A model generated the notes under the pieces. The model ran no database searches, was not told where the DNA came from, and worked only from the letters and a program-made list of their open reading frames with translations. 64,000 bases of DNA from Microtetraspora malaysiensis (GTDB taxonomy: Bacteria > Actinomycetota > Actinomycetes > Streptosporangiales > Streptosporangiaceae): the NCBI RefSeq assembly GCF_001528665.1, contig NZ_BBYJ01000034.1:27650-91649 (forward strand), written 5' to 3'. How positions within the stretch are numbered: the first letter of the stretch is position 1; each line of letters starts with the position of its first letter. The position numbers were made by a program, and so were the translations under genes. Of this stretch, positions 55,381 to 63,830 are shown one piece after another.

Positions 55381-55644
55381 ATGAAGACCTTCGAAGAGCT
55401 GTACGCCGAGCTGTCGGAGAAGGCGCGCACCCGGCCCCCGGGCTCGGGCACCGTGGCCGCGCTGGACGCCGGGGTCCATGCCATCGGGAAGAAGGTCGTC
55501 GAGGAGGCCGCCGAGAGCTGGATGGCCGCCGAGCACGAGTCCACGGAGCGGGCCGCGGAGGAGATCTCCCAGCTCCTCTACCACGTGCAGGTCCTCATGC
55601 TGGCGCGCGGCATCGGGCTCGACGAGGTCTACAAGCATCTCTAG
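55381..55644 (+). CDS. hisE: Phosphoribosyl-ATP pyrophosphatase
   Basis: The 87-aa all-alpha NTP-pyrophosphohydrolase (MazG fold) carries out the second step of histidine synthesis. Motifs include [17 protein letters not shown] and the [18 protein letters not shown] helix with metal-binding acidic residues. ATG 55381 has GAAAGAG upstream; TACGCT (55341-55346) may be its -10. hisG follows after 71 bp. Confidence 0.93.
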   Translation: MKTFEELYAELSEKARTRPPGSGTVAALDAGVHAIGKKVVEEAAESWMAAEHESTERAAEEISQLLYHVQVLMLARGIGLDEVYKHL

Positions 55645-55715
55645 GCCGCCCGCGAGGCGGCCGAAACGCGTCCAATGACCTCGTCATCCGCGTCCCGAAG
55701 GGGTTCCGTCACACC

Positions 55716-56561
55716 ATGCTGCGTCTCGCCGTACCGAACAAGGGCGCGCTCGCCGAAGCCGCCCAGACCATCCTGAAAGAGGCGGGGTATCGCCCGCGCA
55801 CCGACAGCAAGGAGCTCGTGGTCGTCGACCCCGAGAACTCCTGCGAGCTGTTCTTCCTGCGTCCCCGCGACATCGCCGTCTACGTCGGCGAAGGCACGCT
55901 CGACGCCGGCATCACCGGCCGCGACATGCTCTTCGACTCCGGAGCCCCGGCCGAGGAGGTCGTGCCGCTGGGCTTCGGCCGGTCCACGTTCCGCTTCGCC
56001 GCGCCCGCCGGACGGTACAGCAGCGTCACCGACCTGGCCGGCCTGCGGATCGCCACCTCCTACGCCGGTCTGCTCGGCAAGTACCTCGCCGAGGAGGGCA
56101 TCGACGCGCGGGTCATCAAGCTCGACGGTGCGGTCGAGACGGCGATCCGGCTCGGCGTCGCCGACGCGGTCGCCGACGTCGTCGAGACCGGCACCACGCT
56201 CCGCAACGTCGGCCTGGAGGTCTTCGGGGAGCCCATCGCCCACTCCGAGGCCGTGGTCATCAAGCGGGCCGGCGCCGCCGAGACGAACGGCTTCCAGCAG
56301 CTCATCCGGCGGCTCCAGGGCGTTCTGGTCGCCCGCGACTACGTGATGATGGACTACGACATCCGGGTCGAGCGGATCGAGGAGGCCATCGCGATCACGC
56401 CCGGCGTCGAGGGGCCGACGGTGTCGCCGCTGCACCGTGAGGGCTGGGTCGCCGTACGCGCCATGGTGCCGCGCAAGGGCCACCAGCAGATGATGGACCA
56501 GCTCTGGGAGATCGGCGCGAAGGCCATCCTGATCACCGCCATCTACGCCTGCCGGCTCTGA
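55716..56561 (+). CDS. hisG: ATP phosphoribosyltransferase (long form, HisG_L)
   Basis: The 281-aa enzyme catalyses the first, feedback-controlled step of histidine synthesis (ATP plus PRPP). It shows LRLAVPNKGALAEAA, DIAVYVGEGTLDAGITGRDML, the PRPP loop region ADAVADVVETGTTLRNVGLEV and a C-terminal ACT-like histidine-binding domain (about 210-281). This long form does not need HisZ. The hisE-hisG order is typical of actinobacteria. ATG 55716 has AAGGGG upstream. Confidence 0.95.
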   Translation: MLRLAVPNKGALAEAAQTILKEAGYRPRTDSKELVVVDPENSCELFFLRPRDIAVYVGEGTLDAGITGRDMLFDSGAPAEEVVPLGFGRSTFRFAAPAGRYSSVTDLAGLRIATSYAGLLGKYLAEEGIDARVIKLDGAVETAIRLGVADAVADVVETGTTLRNVGLEVFGEPIAHSEAVVIKRAGAAETNGFQQLIRRLQGVLVARDYVMMDYDIRVERIEEAIAITPGVEGPTVSPLHREGWVAVRAMVPRKGHQQMMDQLWEIGAKAILITAIYACRL

Positions 56562-56584
56562 CGTCCGTCGCCGCGCGAGCGGGA

Positions 56585-58207
56585 TCAGCGCCGGTGGTCG
56601 TTGAGGAGGCCGGACCGGTTCAGGTAGTCGACCAGCGGGCCGCTTGAGGCCAGCCGGCCCTTCCGCCGCGCCTCGTTCATCGTCCGGCTGAGCTCGCGCA
56701 GCTTCTTGCGCACCTTCTCGGGCTTGCCGTCCGAGACCTTCTCCCGCATCTCCTCGATCTTGTCGCGTACCTTCTCGGCCGTGTCGGAGTCGATGCCGCC
56801 CTGCTGCTCCTGGGCGGCCAGGGCGCTCGCGAGCCCGGCCAGCCACGCGAGGGGGCCGTTCACGACCCTCGTGGGCGACGGAGACGGAGCCATCGGCGTC
56901 GGGGTGACCGACGGGGTCGGTCTCGGGGTGGCGGACGGGCTCCGCCGCACCGGCGCGGGCGTCGTCGCGGCACTCGTGGGAGCCGCCCCGGAGGCGTCGG
57001 GCGTGGACGTCGAGGACGGGGAGGCCAGCCACACCACGGCCAGGACGGGGACGACCGCGCCGGCCGCGATCATCGCCCCCTTGCGCCGGGACATCCCGCC
57101 GCGCTTCGGGCGTCCGGAGCTTCCGGAGTTTCCTGAGGACCACGGCCCCGGCGTGACGGACGTGTGCGCCGTCGGACCGCCGTCCGGGTAGGCGAGATGC
57201 CCGCCGTATCCCGACGTGGGCGGCCAGGCGGTCGGGTGCGCGGTGTGCCCCTGCGTGGGCGCCCCGCCGCCCTGATAGGCCTGCGGAGGCCAGCTGGACG
57301 CCGCGCCGCCCCCCTCGAAGAACCCGGCGTCGCTCACGTCGAGCAACGCTGTGTCGCCGGCCCGCGCCGGGCCGGGAGGCGGGGGCGGGGCGCTCCGGGT
57401 CCGGGCGATCACCTCTCCGGCCGTCGGCCGGGCGCTCGGCTCCTTCTCCAGCAGCGCCAGCACCAGCGCCTCCAGGTCCGCCGGGAGCTCCGGACGGAAG
57501 CGGCGCGGCGGCGGGGGCGGCTGCTGGATGTGCTGGAAGACCAGCTCGGCCGACGACCCGGCGAACGGCGGGTGACCGCACAGCAGCTCGTAGCACACGC
57601 AGCCGAGGGCGTACATGTCGCTGGCCGCGTCACCGGGGCGTCCCATGATCTGGTCCGGCGACATGTACGCGGCGGTGCCGACGATCATGCCGACGGCGGT
57701 GAGCCGTCCCGCCGCCTCGTCCGCCAGCCGGGCGATGCCGAAGTCGACCACCTTGACCTGGCCGCCGTCGGTCAGGTGCAGGTTGGCGGGCTTGATGTCG
57801 CGGTGCACGACCCCGGCCCGATGTGCGGCGTCCAACGCGACGGCCACCTGCCCGACCAGCCGGCGGACCTCGTCCACCCCCAGCGGCCCCCGCGCGGCCA
57901 GCTCCTCGGCCAGGCTCCGGCCCGAGAGCAGCTCCATCACGAGGAACGGCCGCCCCTCGTGCTCGCCCACGTCGTACACGCTGACCACGTTGGGGTGGAC
58001 CACCCGCGCGGCGGTGCGCGCTTCCTGGGCGAACCGGGCCCGCATCGACGGATCGGACCCCTCGGCCGCGAAGACCTTGACCGCCACCGGCATATCGCGG
58101 ACCAGGTCGTGGCCGCGCCACACCTCGGCCATCCCGCCCCGGCCGATCGGCGCGTCCACGCGGTAGCGGTCGCCGAGTACGGAGGAGACTCCCACCCAGC
58201 CGTTCAC
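56585..58207 (-). CDS. Membrane-anchored PknB-type Ser/Thr protein kinase
   Basis: The 540-aa protein has a kinase domain at about residues 14-270: glycine loop IGRGGMAEVW, Lys44 (AVKVF), HRD at 135-137 (HRDIKPAN) and DFG at 155-157. The usual SPE/APE motif reads SPD (YMSPDQ). A Pro/Gly-rich juxtamembrane stretch (about 272-370) leads to one membrane segment (378-396) and a ~145-residue extracytoplasmic part: a Thr/Pro/Ser-rich stalk, then a basic helical C-terminus. No PASTA domain is present. GTG 58207 follows AGGGGG. The extracellular part may sense a signal; the ligand is unknown. Confidence 0.92.
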   Translation of the reverse strand: MNGWVGVSSVLGDRYRVDAPIGRGGMAEVWRGHDLVRDMPVAVKVFAAEGSDPSMRARFAQEARTAARVVHPNVVSVYDVGEHEGRPFLVMELLSGRSLAEELAARGPLGVDEVRRLVGQVAVALDAAHRAGVVHRDIKPANLHLTDGGQVKVVDFGIARLADEAAGRLTAVGMIVGTAAYMSPDQIMGRPGDAASDMYALGCVCYELLCGHPPFAGSSAELVFQHIQQPPPPPRRFRPELPADLEALVLALLEKEPSARPTAGEVIARTRSAPPPPPGPARAGDTALLDVSDAGFFEGGGAASSWPPQAYQGGGAPTQGHTAHPTAWPPTSGYGGHLAYPDGGPTAHTSVTPGPWSSGNSGSSGRPKRGGMSRRKGAMIAAGAVVPVLAVVWLASPSSTSTPDASGAAPTSAATTPAPVRRSPSATPRPTPSVTPTPMAPSPSPTRVVNGPLAWLAGLASALAAQEQQGGIDSDTAEKVRDKIEEMREKVSDGKPEKVRKKLRELSRTMNEARRKGRLASSGPLVDYLNRSGLLNDHRR

Positions 58208-58358
58208 CGCAGCCCCCTACACATCAGCGTCAAAGGATGACGAACACCCTAACGGAGGGATCAAGGGGACCGGGCCCGCACGACCGGCCGCGCTTCTCTG
58301 ACAAATGTCATGAAGAAGGCCGGAGGTATGGAACTGCAGCGAGCAGCGGTACGCCTCC

Positions 58359-58374
58359 TAGCATCGAGCGCGTG
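58359..58374 (+). promoter_or_regulatory. Leaderless promoter of the ABC exporter operon
   Basis: TAGCAT (58359-58364) is followed by 7 nt and GTG 58372, with no Shine-Dalgarno sequence. The transcription start should fall at the start codon. Confidence 0.5.
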
Positions 58375-59256
58375 AACGCCATCTCCTTCTCCAAGGTCAC
58401 ACGGGCCTACGGGGACGTGCTCGCGGTGGACGGGCTCGACCTCGACATCCCCCCGGGCCGTACGGTCGCCCTGCTGGGGCCGAACGGCGCCGGCAAATCC
58501 ACTGCGATCAACATGCTGCTCGGTCTGCTCCGCCCGACCAGCGGCCAGATCAAGATCTTCGGGGAGACGCCCGAACGCGCCATCGCCCGCGGCGACGTCG
58601 GCGCGATGCTCCAGGAGGGGACGCTGATCCCCGAACTGACCGTCGCCGAGACCGTCGGCTTCGTCCGGAGCCTCTACCCCGACCCCCTGCCCCTCGACGA
58701 GATCCTGCGCATGGCCGAACTCACCGACCTGGCCGGACGCAGGGCCGGACGGCTGTCCGGCGGACAGACCCAGCGGGTACGGTTCGCGCTGGCCATCGCG
58801 GGCGCTCCCCGGCTCCTCATCCTCGACGAGCCCACCGCCGCCATGGACGTCGAGTCCCGCCGCGCCTTCTGGGACAACATACGGGCGTACGCGGCACAGG
58901 GGCGCACGGTCCTGTTCGCCACCCACTACCTGGAGGAGGCCGACGAGAACTCCGACAGGGTCGTCGTCATCGCACGCGGCCGGATCGTCGCCGACGGGAC
59001 GGCCGCCGAGATCAAGGCCGGGGTCGGAGGCCAAACGGTGAGCTTCACGCTCGGCACGCAGTCCGTCGCCGGCCTTGACGCGCTGCCCGGCGTCATGGCG
59101 GTCGAGATCACATCGGGCCGTGCCGTACTCAGGACGAGCGACCCGGACGCCACCGTCGACGCGCTCTACCGCAAGACCACCCTCGATGTGCGCGGCCTCG
59201 AGATCGCCGGGGCCGATCTCGAGGACGCCTTCCTCGCACTGACCCAGGAGTCCTGA
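58372..59256 (+). CDS. ABC-2 exporter ATPase
   Basis: The 294-aa ATPase has Walker A GPNGAGKST, signature LSGGQTQRVRFALAI, Walker B LLILDEPTAAMD and the H-loop ATHYLEEADENSD. It is of the class paired with DesK/DesR-like systems and drug or lantibiotic exporters. GTG 58372 (VNAISFSKVTRAYG) gives the family N-terminus; the frame is open further upstream but that sequence is unconserved. Its stop shares a base with the permease ATG. Confidence 0.92.
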   Translation: MNAISFSKVTRAYGDVLAVDGLDLDIPPGRTVALLGPNGAGKSTAINMLLGLLRPTSGQIKIFGETPERAIARGDVGAMLQEGTLIPELTVAETVGFVRSLYPDPLPLDEILRMAELTDLAGRRAGRLSGGQTQRVRFALAIAGAPRLLILDEPTAAMDVESRRAFWDNIRAYAAQGRTVLFATHYLEEADENSDRVVVIARGRIVADGTAAEIKAGVGGQTVSFTLGTQSVAGLDALPGVMAVEITSGRAVLRTSDPDATVDALYRKTTLDVRGLEIAGADLEDAFLALTQES

Positions 59257-59993
59257 TGCTGAAGCACATCAAGATCGAAGCGCTGCGGATGCTGCGCAAC
59301 AAGCGCTACGCCGTCTTCGTCGTGGCGTTCCCCCTCGGCTTCTACCTGCTCTACTCCAACCTGTGGGGTGATCAGGTGGACGCGACCACCGGGGTGAAGG
59401 CCAGCGTGATCCTCATGGTCTCCATGGGCGCGTACGGCGCACTGGCCTCGTCCATCATGTCCACGGCGGTCCCCTGGGCGCAGGAGAGGGAGAGCGGCTG
59501 GCTGCGCCAGCTCCAGATCACGCCGCTGCCCAGCTGGTCGTTCATCGTGACCAAGCTGGTCGTGTCCATGCTGCTCACCCTGCCCGCACTCGTGCTCGTC
59601 GGCTTGGCGGCCGTCCTCACACAGGGCGTCTCGCTTCCGCCGGGCGCGTGGGCCGGGCTGGTCGTCGCGATGTGGCTCGGTGTGATCCCGTTCGCCGCGC
59701 TCGGCCTGGCCATCGGCTCGCTGACGCGCCCCGACACGGCCCAGCCGCTCGCGATGATCGGCATGTTCGGGCTCGCGCTGCTCGGAGGTCTCTGGATCCC
59801 CCTCGACATCATGCCGGAGACCATGCGGTCGATCGCCAAGGTGCTTCCCTCGAACGACTACGCCACCATCGGCTGGCAGATCGTCGCGGGAGAGACGCCG
59901 TCCGCCTCGGCGGTCCTCGGCATCCTCGGGTGGGGCGTCGCCCTGATCGCGTTCGCCATCTTCGCCTTCCGGCGGGCTACCGTACGCGCATGA
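59256..59993 (+). CDS. ABC-2 exporter permease
   Basis: The 245-aa membrane protein has six hydrophobic segments and the ABC-2 pattern MLKHIKIEALRMLRNKRYAVFVVAFPLGFYLL, ERESGWLRQLQITPLPSWSFIVTKL and LGGLWIPLDIMPETMRSIAKVLPSNDY. It forms the exporter with the ATPase. Its stop overlaps the kinase ATG (ATGA). Confidence 0.92.
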   Translation: MLKHIKIEALRMLRNKRYAVFVVAFPLGFYLLYSNLWGDQVDATTGVKASVILMVSMGAYGALASSIMSTAVPWAQERESGWLRQLQITPLPSWSFIVTKLVVSMLLTLPALVLVGLAAVLTQGVSLPPGAWAGLVVAMWLGVIPFAALGLAIGSLTRPDTAQPLAMIGMFGLALLGGLWIPLDIMPETMRSIAKVLPSNDYATIGWQIVAGETPSASAVLGILGWGVALIAFAIFAFRRATVRA

Positions 59994-61183
59994 CCGGCAG
60001 GCTGGAGCGCGTCTTCACGTTCGGGGGGGCGGGGGGACGAGGGTCACGACTGCGGCGCCTGATGGGCATCTCGTTCGGCTTCATGTACCTCGCCTACCCG
60101 GTGTCCGACATCGTGACCGGGGAGGTGTCCGGCGCGGAGGCGGTCTGGCAGAGCATCGCCCTCGGGGCGTTCGTGGTGACCTACATCGCCGCCGTCCTCA
60201 CCCCAGGGGAGCACGGCGAGCGCGGCAGGCAGACGGTCACGCTGATGGCCCTGACGACGCTGATGGCGGTCGTGTTCCCGCTCCTCTTCGGGGGCGGGTG
60301 GACCGCGTTGCCGATCTACGTCACCGTGATGCTCTCCATGGCGCTGCCCCTGCGGCTCGCCCTGGCGGCGATGGCGGCGATGACCCCGGTCGTCCTCGCC
60401 GACTGCCTGGTCGCGGGCGCGGAGACCGGCACCGTGATGATGCTCCTGATGCAGGTGTGGACCCTCGGCATCCTGTTCGCCAGCGTTCGTAACACGCGCA
60501 TGCTCGTCCTCCAGCTCGAGGACGCGCAGCGGGAGGTCGCCCGGCTGGCGGCGAGCGACGAGCGGCTCCGCATCGCGCGAGACCTGCACGACCTGCTCGG
60601 GCACAGCCTGTCGCTGATCGTGCTCAAGAGCGAGCTCGCCGGCCGCCTGGCCGAGCAGGGCGCGGAGCGGGCGGTCCACGAGATCGCGGACATCGAGTCC
60701 GTCGCGCGGCAGGCCCTGGTGGAGGTGCGCGAGGCCGTCACCGGGTACCGCCGGCGAGGGTTCGCCGAGGAGCTCGACGGGGCGCGCGCCGCGCTCGCCG
60801 CCGCCGGGCTGGCGGTGACCGCCCGGATCGCCGGGACCCCACTGCCCGACACCCTCGACGGCCTCTTCGGCTGGGGGGTGCGCGAGGCCGCCACCAACGT
60901 CGTACGGCACGCCCGCGCCACCCGCTGCGAGATCACCGTCACCAACGACGGGACCCATGCCACGCTCGAGGTCACCGACAACGGCGTCGCCGGGCCGTAC
61001 GAGCCGGGAAGTGGCCTGCGCGGCCTGGCGGAACGGGTCCGCGCCGAGGGCGGCGCGATGGAGGCCGGGCCGTCGCCGGGCGGATTCCGGTTGCGCATCG
61101 CCGTGCCCGCTCCGCACCCCGCCGGGCCGGAAGACGAGTCCGCCGCTCGCGACACCGGCGTCCATCTAGGCTCGGGCACATGA
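59990..61183 (+). CDS. DesK-like sensor histidine kinase
   Basis: The 397-aa kinase has five or six N-terminal membrane segments (about 22-168) without a sensor loop, then the H-box RIARDLHDLLGHSLSLIVLKSELAGRLA (His200) and an HATPase domain (REAATNVVRHARATRCEI; GSGLRGLAERVRAEGG). It is coupled to the exporter (ATGA) and to the regulator downstream. TACCGT at 59978-59983, 6 nt before ATG 59990, could be an internal leaderless promoter. It probably senses membrane state or the exported drug. Confidence 0.92.
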   Translation: MTGRLERVFTFGGAGGRGSRLRRLMGISFGFMYLAYPVSDIVTGEVSGAEAVWQSIALGAFVVTYIAAVLTPGEHGERGRQTVTLMALTTLMAVVFPLLFGGGWTALPIYVTVMLSMALPLRLALAAMAAMTPVVLADCLVAGAETGTVMMLLMQVWTLGILFASVRNTRMLVLQLEDAQREVARLAASDERLRIARDLHDLLGHSLSLIVLKSELAGRLAEQGAERAVHEIADIESVARQALVEVREAVTGYRRRGFAEELDGARAALAAAGLAVTARIAGTPLPDTLDGLFGWGVREAATNVVRHARATRCEITVTNDGTHATLEVTDNGVAGPYEPGSGLRGLAERVRAEGGAMEAGPSPGGFRLRIAVPAPHPAGPEDESAARDTGVHLGSGT

Positions 61184-61785
61184 TCCGCGTCATTCTGGCC
61201 GAGGACCAGGCGATGGTCAGGGGAGCGCTGGCGTCGCTGCTGGACCTGGAGCCCGACATCGAGGTCGTGGGGGAGGCGGCCACCGGAGAGGAGGCGGTCG
61301 CCGTCGTGGAGCGCCTCGAACCCGATGTCGCCCTCCTGGACATCGAGATGCCTGTGCTGGACGGCATCGCCGCCGCCGCGCGGATCCGCGCGCGGACGCC
61401 CGGATGCCGGGTGGTGATCCTGACCACCTTCGGACGGCCGGGATACCTGCGCCAGGCCATGGAGGCGGGCGCCTACGGGTTCCTCGTCAAGGACAGCCCG
61501 GCGCGCGAGCTGGCGGTCGCGATTCGGCGCGTACTCGGCGGCGAGCGGGTGATCGATCCCGGCCTGGCCGCCGCCGCTCTCAGCGCGGGGCCGAACCCCC
61601 TCTCGCGCCGGGAGCGCGACGTCCTGACCGCGGCCGCGGACGGCTCCACGATCATGGACATCGCCCGCGCGCTGCATCTTTCCGAGGGCACGGTACGCAA
61701 CTACCTCTCCTCGGCGATCCAGAAGACCGGCGCGCGCAACCGCATCGAGGCCGTGCAGCGGTCGCGGCTCCAAGGCTGGCTCTGA
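61180..61785 (+). CDS. DesR-like NarL-family response regulator
   Basis: The 201-aa regulator has a receiver domain (VILAEDQAMVRGALASLL; Asp54 in VALLDIEMPVLDG; Lys in GFLVKDSPARELA) and a LuxR-type helix-turn-helix (LSRRERDVLTAAADGSTIMDIARALHLSEGTVRNYLSSAIQKTGARNRIEA). It overlaps the kinase stop by 4 nt. It most likely controls the exporter genes ahead of it. TAGGCT (61167-61172), 7 nt before the ATG, could also give a leaderless transcript. Confidence 0.93.
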   Translation: MIRVILAEDQAMVRGALASLLDLEPDIEVVGEAATGEEAVAVVERLEPDVALLDIEMPVLDGIAAAARIRARTPGCRVVILTTFGRPGYLRQAMEAGAYGFLVKDSPARELAVAIRRVLGGERVIDPGLAAAALSAGPNPLSRRERDVLTAAADGSTIMDIARALHLSEGTVRNYLSSAIQKTGARNRIEAVQRSRLQGWL

Positions 61786-61810
61786 CCGCCCCCGCACTCC
61801 TCGCGGGACT

Positions 61811-61830
61811 CCGGGCACGGCAGTGCCCGG
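61811..61830. terminator. Hairpin between convergent genes
   Basis: CCGGGCAC (61811-61818) and GTGCCCGG (61823-61830) form an 8-bp stem with loop GGCA, 26 bp after the response-regulator stop and 14 bp from the end of the minus-strand gene. There is no T-tract. Confidence 0.55.
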
Positions 61831-61843
61831 GCGGTCGGCGAGG

Positions 61844-63043
61844 TCAGCGGGCGGGCCGGAGGCCGGCCACGCTGCGGATGAGGTCGCCGACGCGGACGAT
61901 CCCCATGCAGCGGCCGACCTCGTCGACCACCACCAGATCGTCGTAGACCCGGGACGCGTCACGCCCCGCGAGCTGCATCGCCGCGATCGCGGGGGTCGTC
62001 CTGGGCACCGTCCTCGGGGCGTCCGCGATGCGCCTGGCCGGCTTCTTGGCATGCAGCGCGTGGCCGTACGCGCCGGCCATGAAGAGCAGGAAACGGCTCC
62101 GATCGGCGCTCCCCACCGGCCGCTGGTATTCGTCCACCAGGATGACGCTGGTGATCGACGGCTCGGAGCCGAACGCTCCGACCACCTCCTCCGCGGTCGC
62201 CTCGGCGGACAGCGTCACGCCGGGAAGCAGCAGCTCCTGGACCCGCGGTCCGAGCAGCGCCGCCGCGGGTGTGGTGTCCGGCACGGGAAGCGGGACGCGC
62301 ACCCGGACCCGCCCCGCCGACGGCTTCCAGTCGATCGGCGCGAGCAGCGGGCCCTGCGCCAGCCGGATGCCCCACCCGCGCACCGCGGCGAGCTGGGTCT
62401 CGTCCCGCAGTCCGGGGGCGAGCACGTGCGTGCCGAGACCGCGCGCCACCCCGACGAGCGACTCGGCGAGCGCGCTGCGACGCGGGTCACGCGGCAGCCG
62501 GTCCACCAGGTCGCGTGCCAGCACCACCACGTACGGCGAGGCGTCGGCGAGCAGATCGAGCGGCAACGGCGCGCTGCCCAGCCCGCCGAAGGCGATGAGA
62601 TATCCGGCCGCCCGCAGGCCGTCGATCCCGGCGAGCAGGGCGCGCCGGTCGGCTTCCGGGACCTCCCCCTCGACCACCAGGATCAGTTCGCGCGACCTGC
62701 GGCCCGACACGCGCACCGCCTCGTGCAGTGGGGCCAGGCCGCCGGAGCCGCCGATCACCGCGCGGGCCGGGATCGGCAGCACGAGCGGGAGCAGGGCCGC
62801 CGCCCGTGACGCGGCGAGCAGGCCTCGCACCGTCCCGGAGACGTCGGACGGCGGGGCCCCCGGTACGTCGCCCGTGTTCACCTCCACCGCGACGACTCCG
62901 CCGGTGTCGAGATCCACGATCGGCACGAAGACCGGGGTGGGCGGGTGGCCGGGAGCCCGCGGGTGGGCGCCGGAGGAGCCGGGCGCGGGTGCGTCCGGGG
63001 CGGTCTGGGCGGGTGGCGCCGCGAAGGGAAGGGGGACCGACAC
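61844..63043 (-). CDS. Degenerate EAL domain protein with CBS pair
   Basis: The ~399-aa protein has a Pro/Ala-rich start, an EAL-like domain (about 37-240) and two CBS-like motifs (about 268-322 and 340-393, ending YDDLVVVDEVGRCMGIVRVGDLIRSVAGL). The EAL signature reads EVN (VAVEVNTG, 53-56) and the DDFG motif reads FGGLGS (152-157), so key metal-binding acids are lost. c-di-GMP hydrolysis is unlikely; a sensing role for a nucleotide is possible. GTG 63043 is chosen because CACAAT (minus strand, 63050-63055) lies 6 nt upstream, a leaderless pattern. The frame stays open to 63988, but codon use there is not coding-like. Confidence 0.75.
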   Translation of the reverse strand: MSVPLPFAAPPAQTAPDAPAPGSSGAHPRAPGHPPTPVFVPIVDLDTGGVVAVEVNTGDVPGAPPSDVSGTVRGLLAASRAAALLPLVLPIPARAVIGGSGGLAPLHEAVRVSGRRSRELILVVEGEVPEADRRALLAGIDGLRAAGYLIAFGGLGSAPLPLDLLADASPYVVVLARDLVDRLPRDPRRSALAESLVGVARGLGTHVLAPGLRDETQLAAVRGWGIRLAQGPLLAPIDWKPSAGRVRVRVPLPVPDTTPAAALLGPRVQELLLPGVTLSAEATAEEVVGAFGSEPSITSVILVDEYQRPVGSADRSRFLLFMAGAYGHALHAKKPARRIADAPRTVPRTTPAIAAMQLAGRDASRVYDDLVVVDEVGRCMGIVRVGDLIRSVAGLRPAR

Positions 63044-63255
63044 GGTTGAATTGTGCTGCCCCGATACCCGTGATCGGTGGGGCAGAAAGCGAAGTTCACC
63101 CACTTTTCCCCTGCTGTTCTGTGGGGATATATCGCCGCAGGTCCGGCACGTCACCGGACGATCCGATCCGCCCTTCGGAGCCGCCGGAACCTTCCCCGCT
63201 ATGCCGCCTGAGCGCCTGCCCCGAGGAGCCGCAGGAGCGCATCCCGCCGCCGCGT

Positions 63256-63318
63256 GACAGTGTCGACCAGACCGGCGTGGGCATCGGAGATGACCATCTG
63301 CACCCCGGAGAGGCCGCG
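63256..63318 (-). pseudogene. Fossil fragment of an IS256/Mutator-family transposase
   Basis: On the minus strand this short stretch translates RGLSGVQMVISDAHAGLVDT, which matches the very conserved IS256-family segment around the second catalytic Asp (SDAH-GL). About 20 residues match; the flanking sequence does not continue the transposase. It is a remnant, not a working element. Confidence 0.6.
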
Positions 63319-63322
63319 GCCG

Positions 63323-63350
63323 CGCGTGCAGGCCCGCGCGTGCAGGCCCG
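63323..63350. repeat. 14-bp tandem repeat, two copies
   Basis: CGCGTGCAGGCCCG occurs at 63323-63336 and again at 63337-63350, then continues CGCG. It directly adjoins the transposase fossil. Confidence 0.8.
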
Positions 63351-63558
63351 CGCGGGCGGTACTCGCCGTCGATGAGCGGCGCTGCGCTGCGGCGGGTGGC
63401 TGTTCCAATGTGCGTGGTTCGCGCCGCTGCTGAACGGTGACCGCTGCCGAGCGGTGAGCGCTGCTGAACGGTGACCGCTGCGCTGCGGCGGCTGGTTGTT
63501 CCGGTGTGGGTCACGGCGGTCGTGAGGGAGCGTTCCGGGATCTCGCCGTTGATGAGTA

Positions 63559-63696
63559 CCGCTGCGCTGCGGCGGGTGGCTGCTCCGGCGCGCCGTGATA
63601 GCTGGTCTCTGGCGTCACCGCTTCGCGGCTTCGGGCGCGGTGGTACATGGCACGGTCCTACGCGCGCCTCCACAACCACCCGCACTCCGCTCCGCT
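63559..63696. repeat. 138-bp repeat unit with inverted ends, copy A
   Basis: This unit is about 85% identical by eye to copy B at 63829-63965. It begins CCGCTGCGCTGCGGCGGG and ends CCCGCACTCCGCTCCGCT. The two ends are imperfect inverted repeats of about 35 bp, so the whole unit can fold into one long hairpin. A nested CACCGC/GCGGTG pair lies in the middle. Confidence 0.75.
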
Positions 63697-63763
63697 CACC
63701 CCCGCACCGGCTCCTCGCCGTAGGCGCATCGCCTCGTCCTCGGCCTCCTTCTCGCCGCAACCT

Positions 63764-63830
63764 GGGAAACCCGCTCATGGTCCGGCGCCGTCGGGAAACC
63801 CGCTCATGGTCGGGCGCTGCCGGGAACGCC
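63764..63830. repeat. 29-bp tandem repeats between the two 138-bp units
   Basis: GGGAAACCCGCTCATGGTC begins at 63764 and again at 63793, and a partial GGGAACGCC begins at 63822, giving a period of 29 bp and about 2.3 copies. Confidence 0.75.

Noticed and set aside
63764..63830. Regular 29-bp repeats suggested a small CRISPR array.
   Set aside because: The copies are directly adjacent with no unique spacers, and there are no cas genes.
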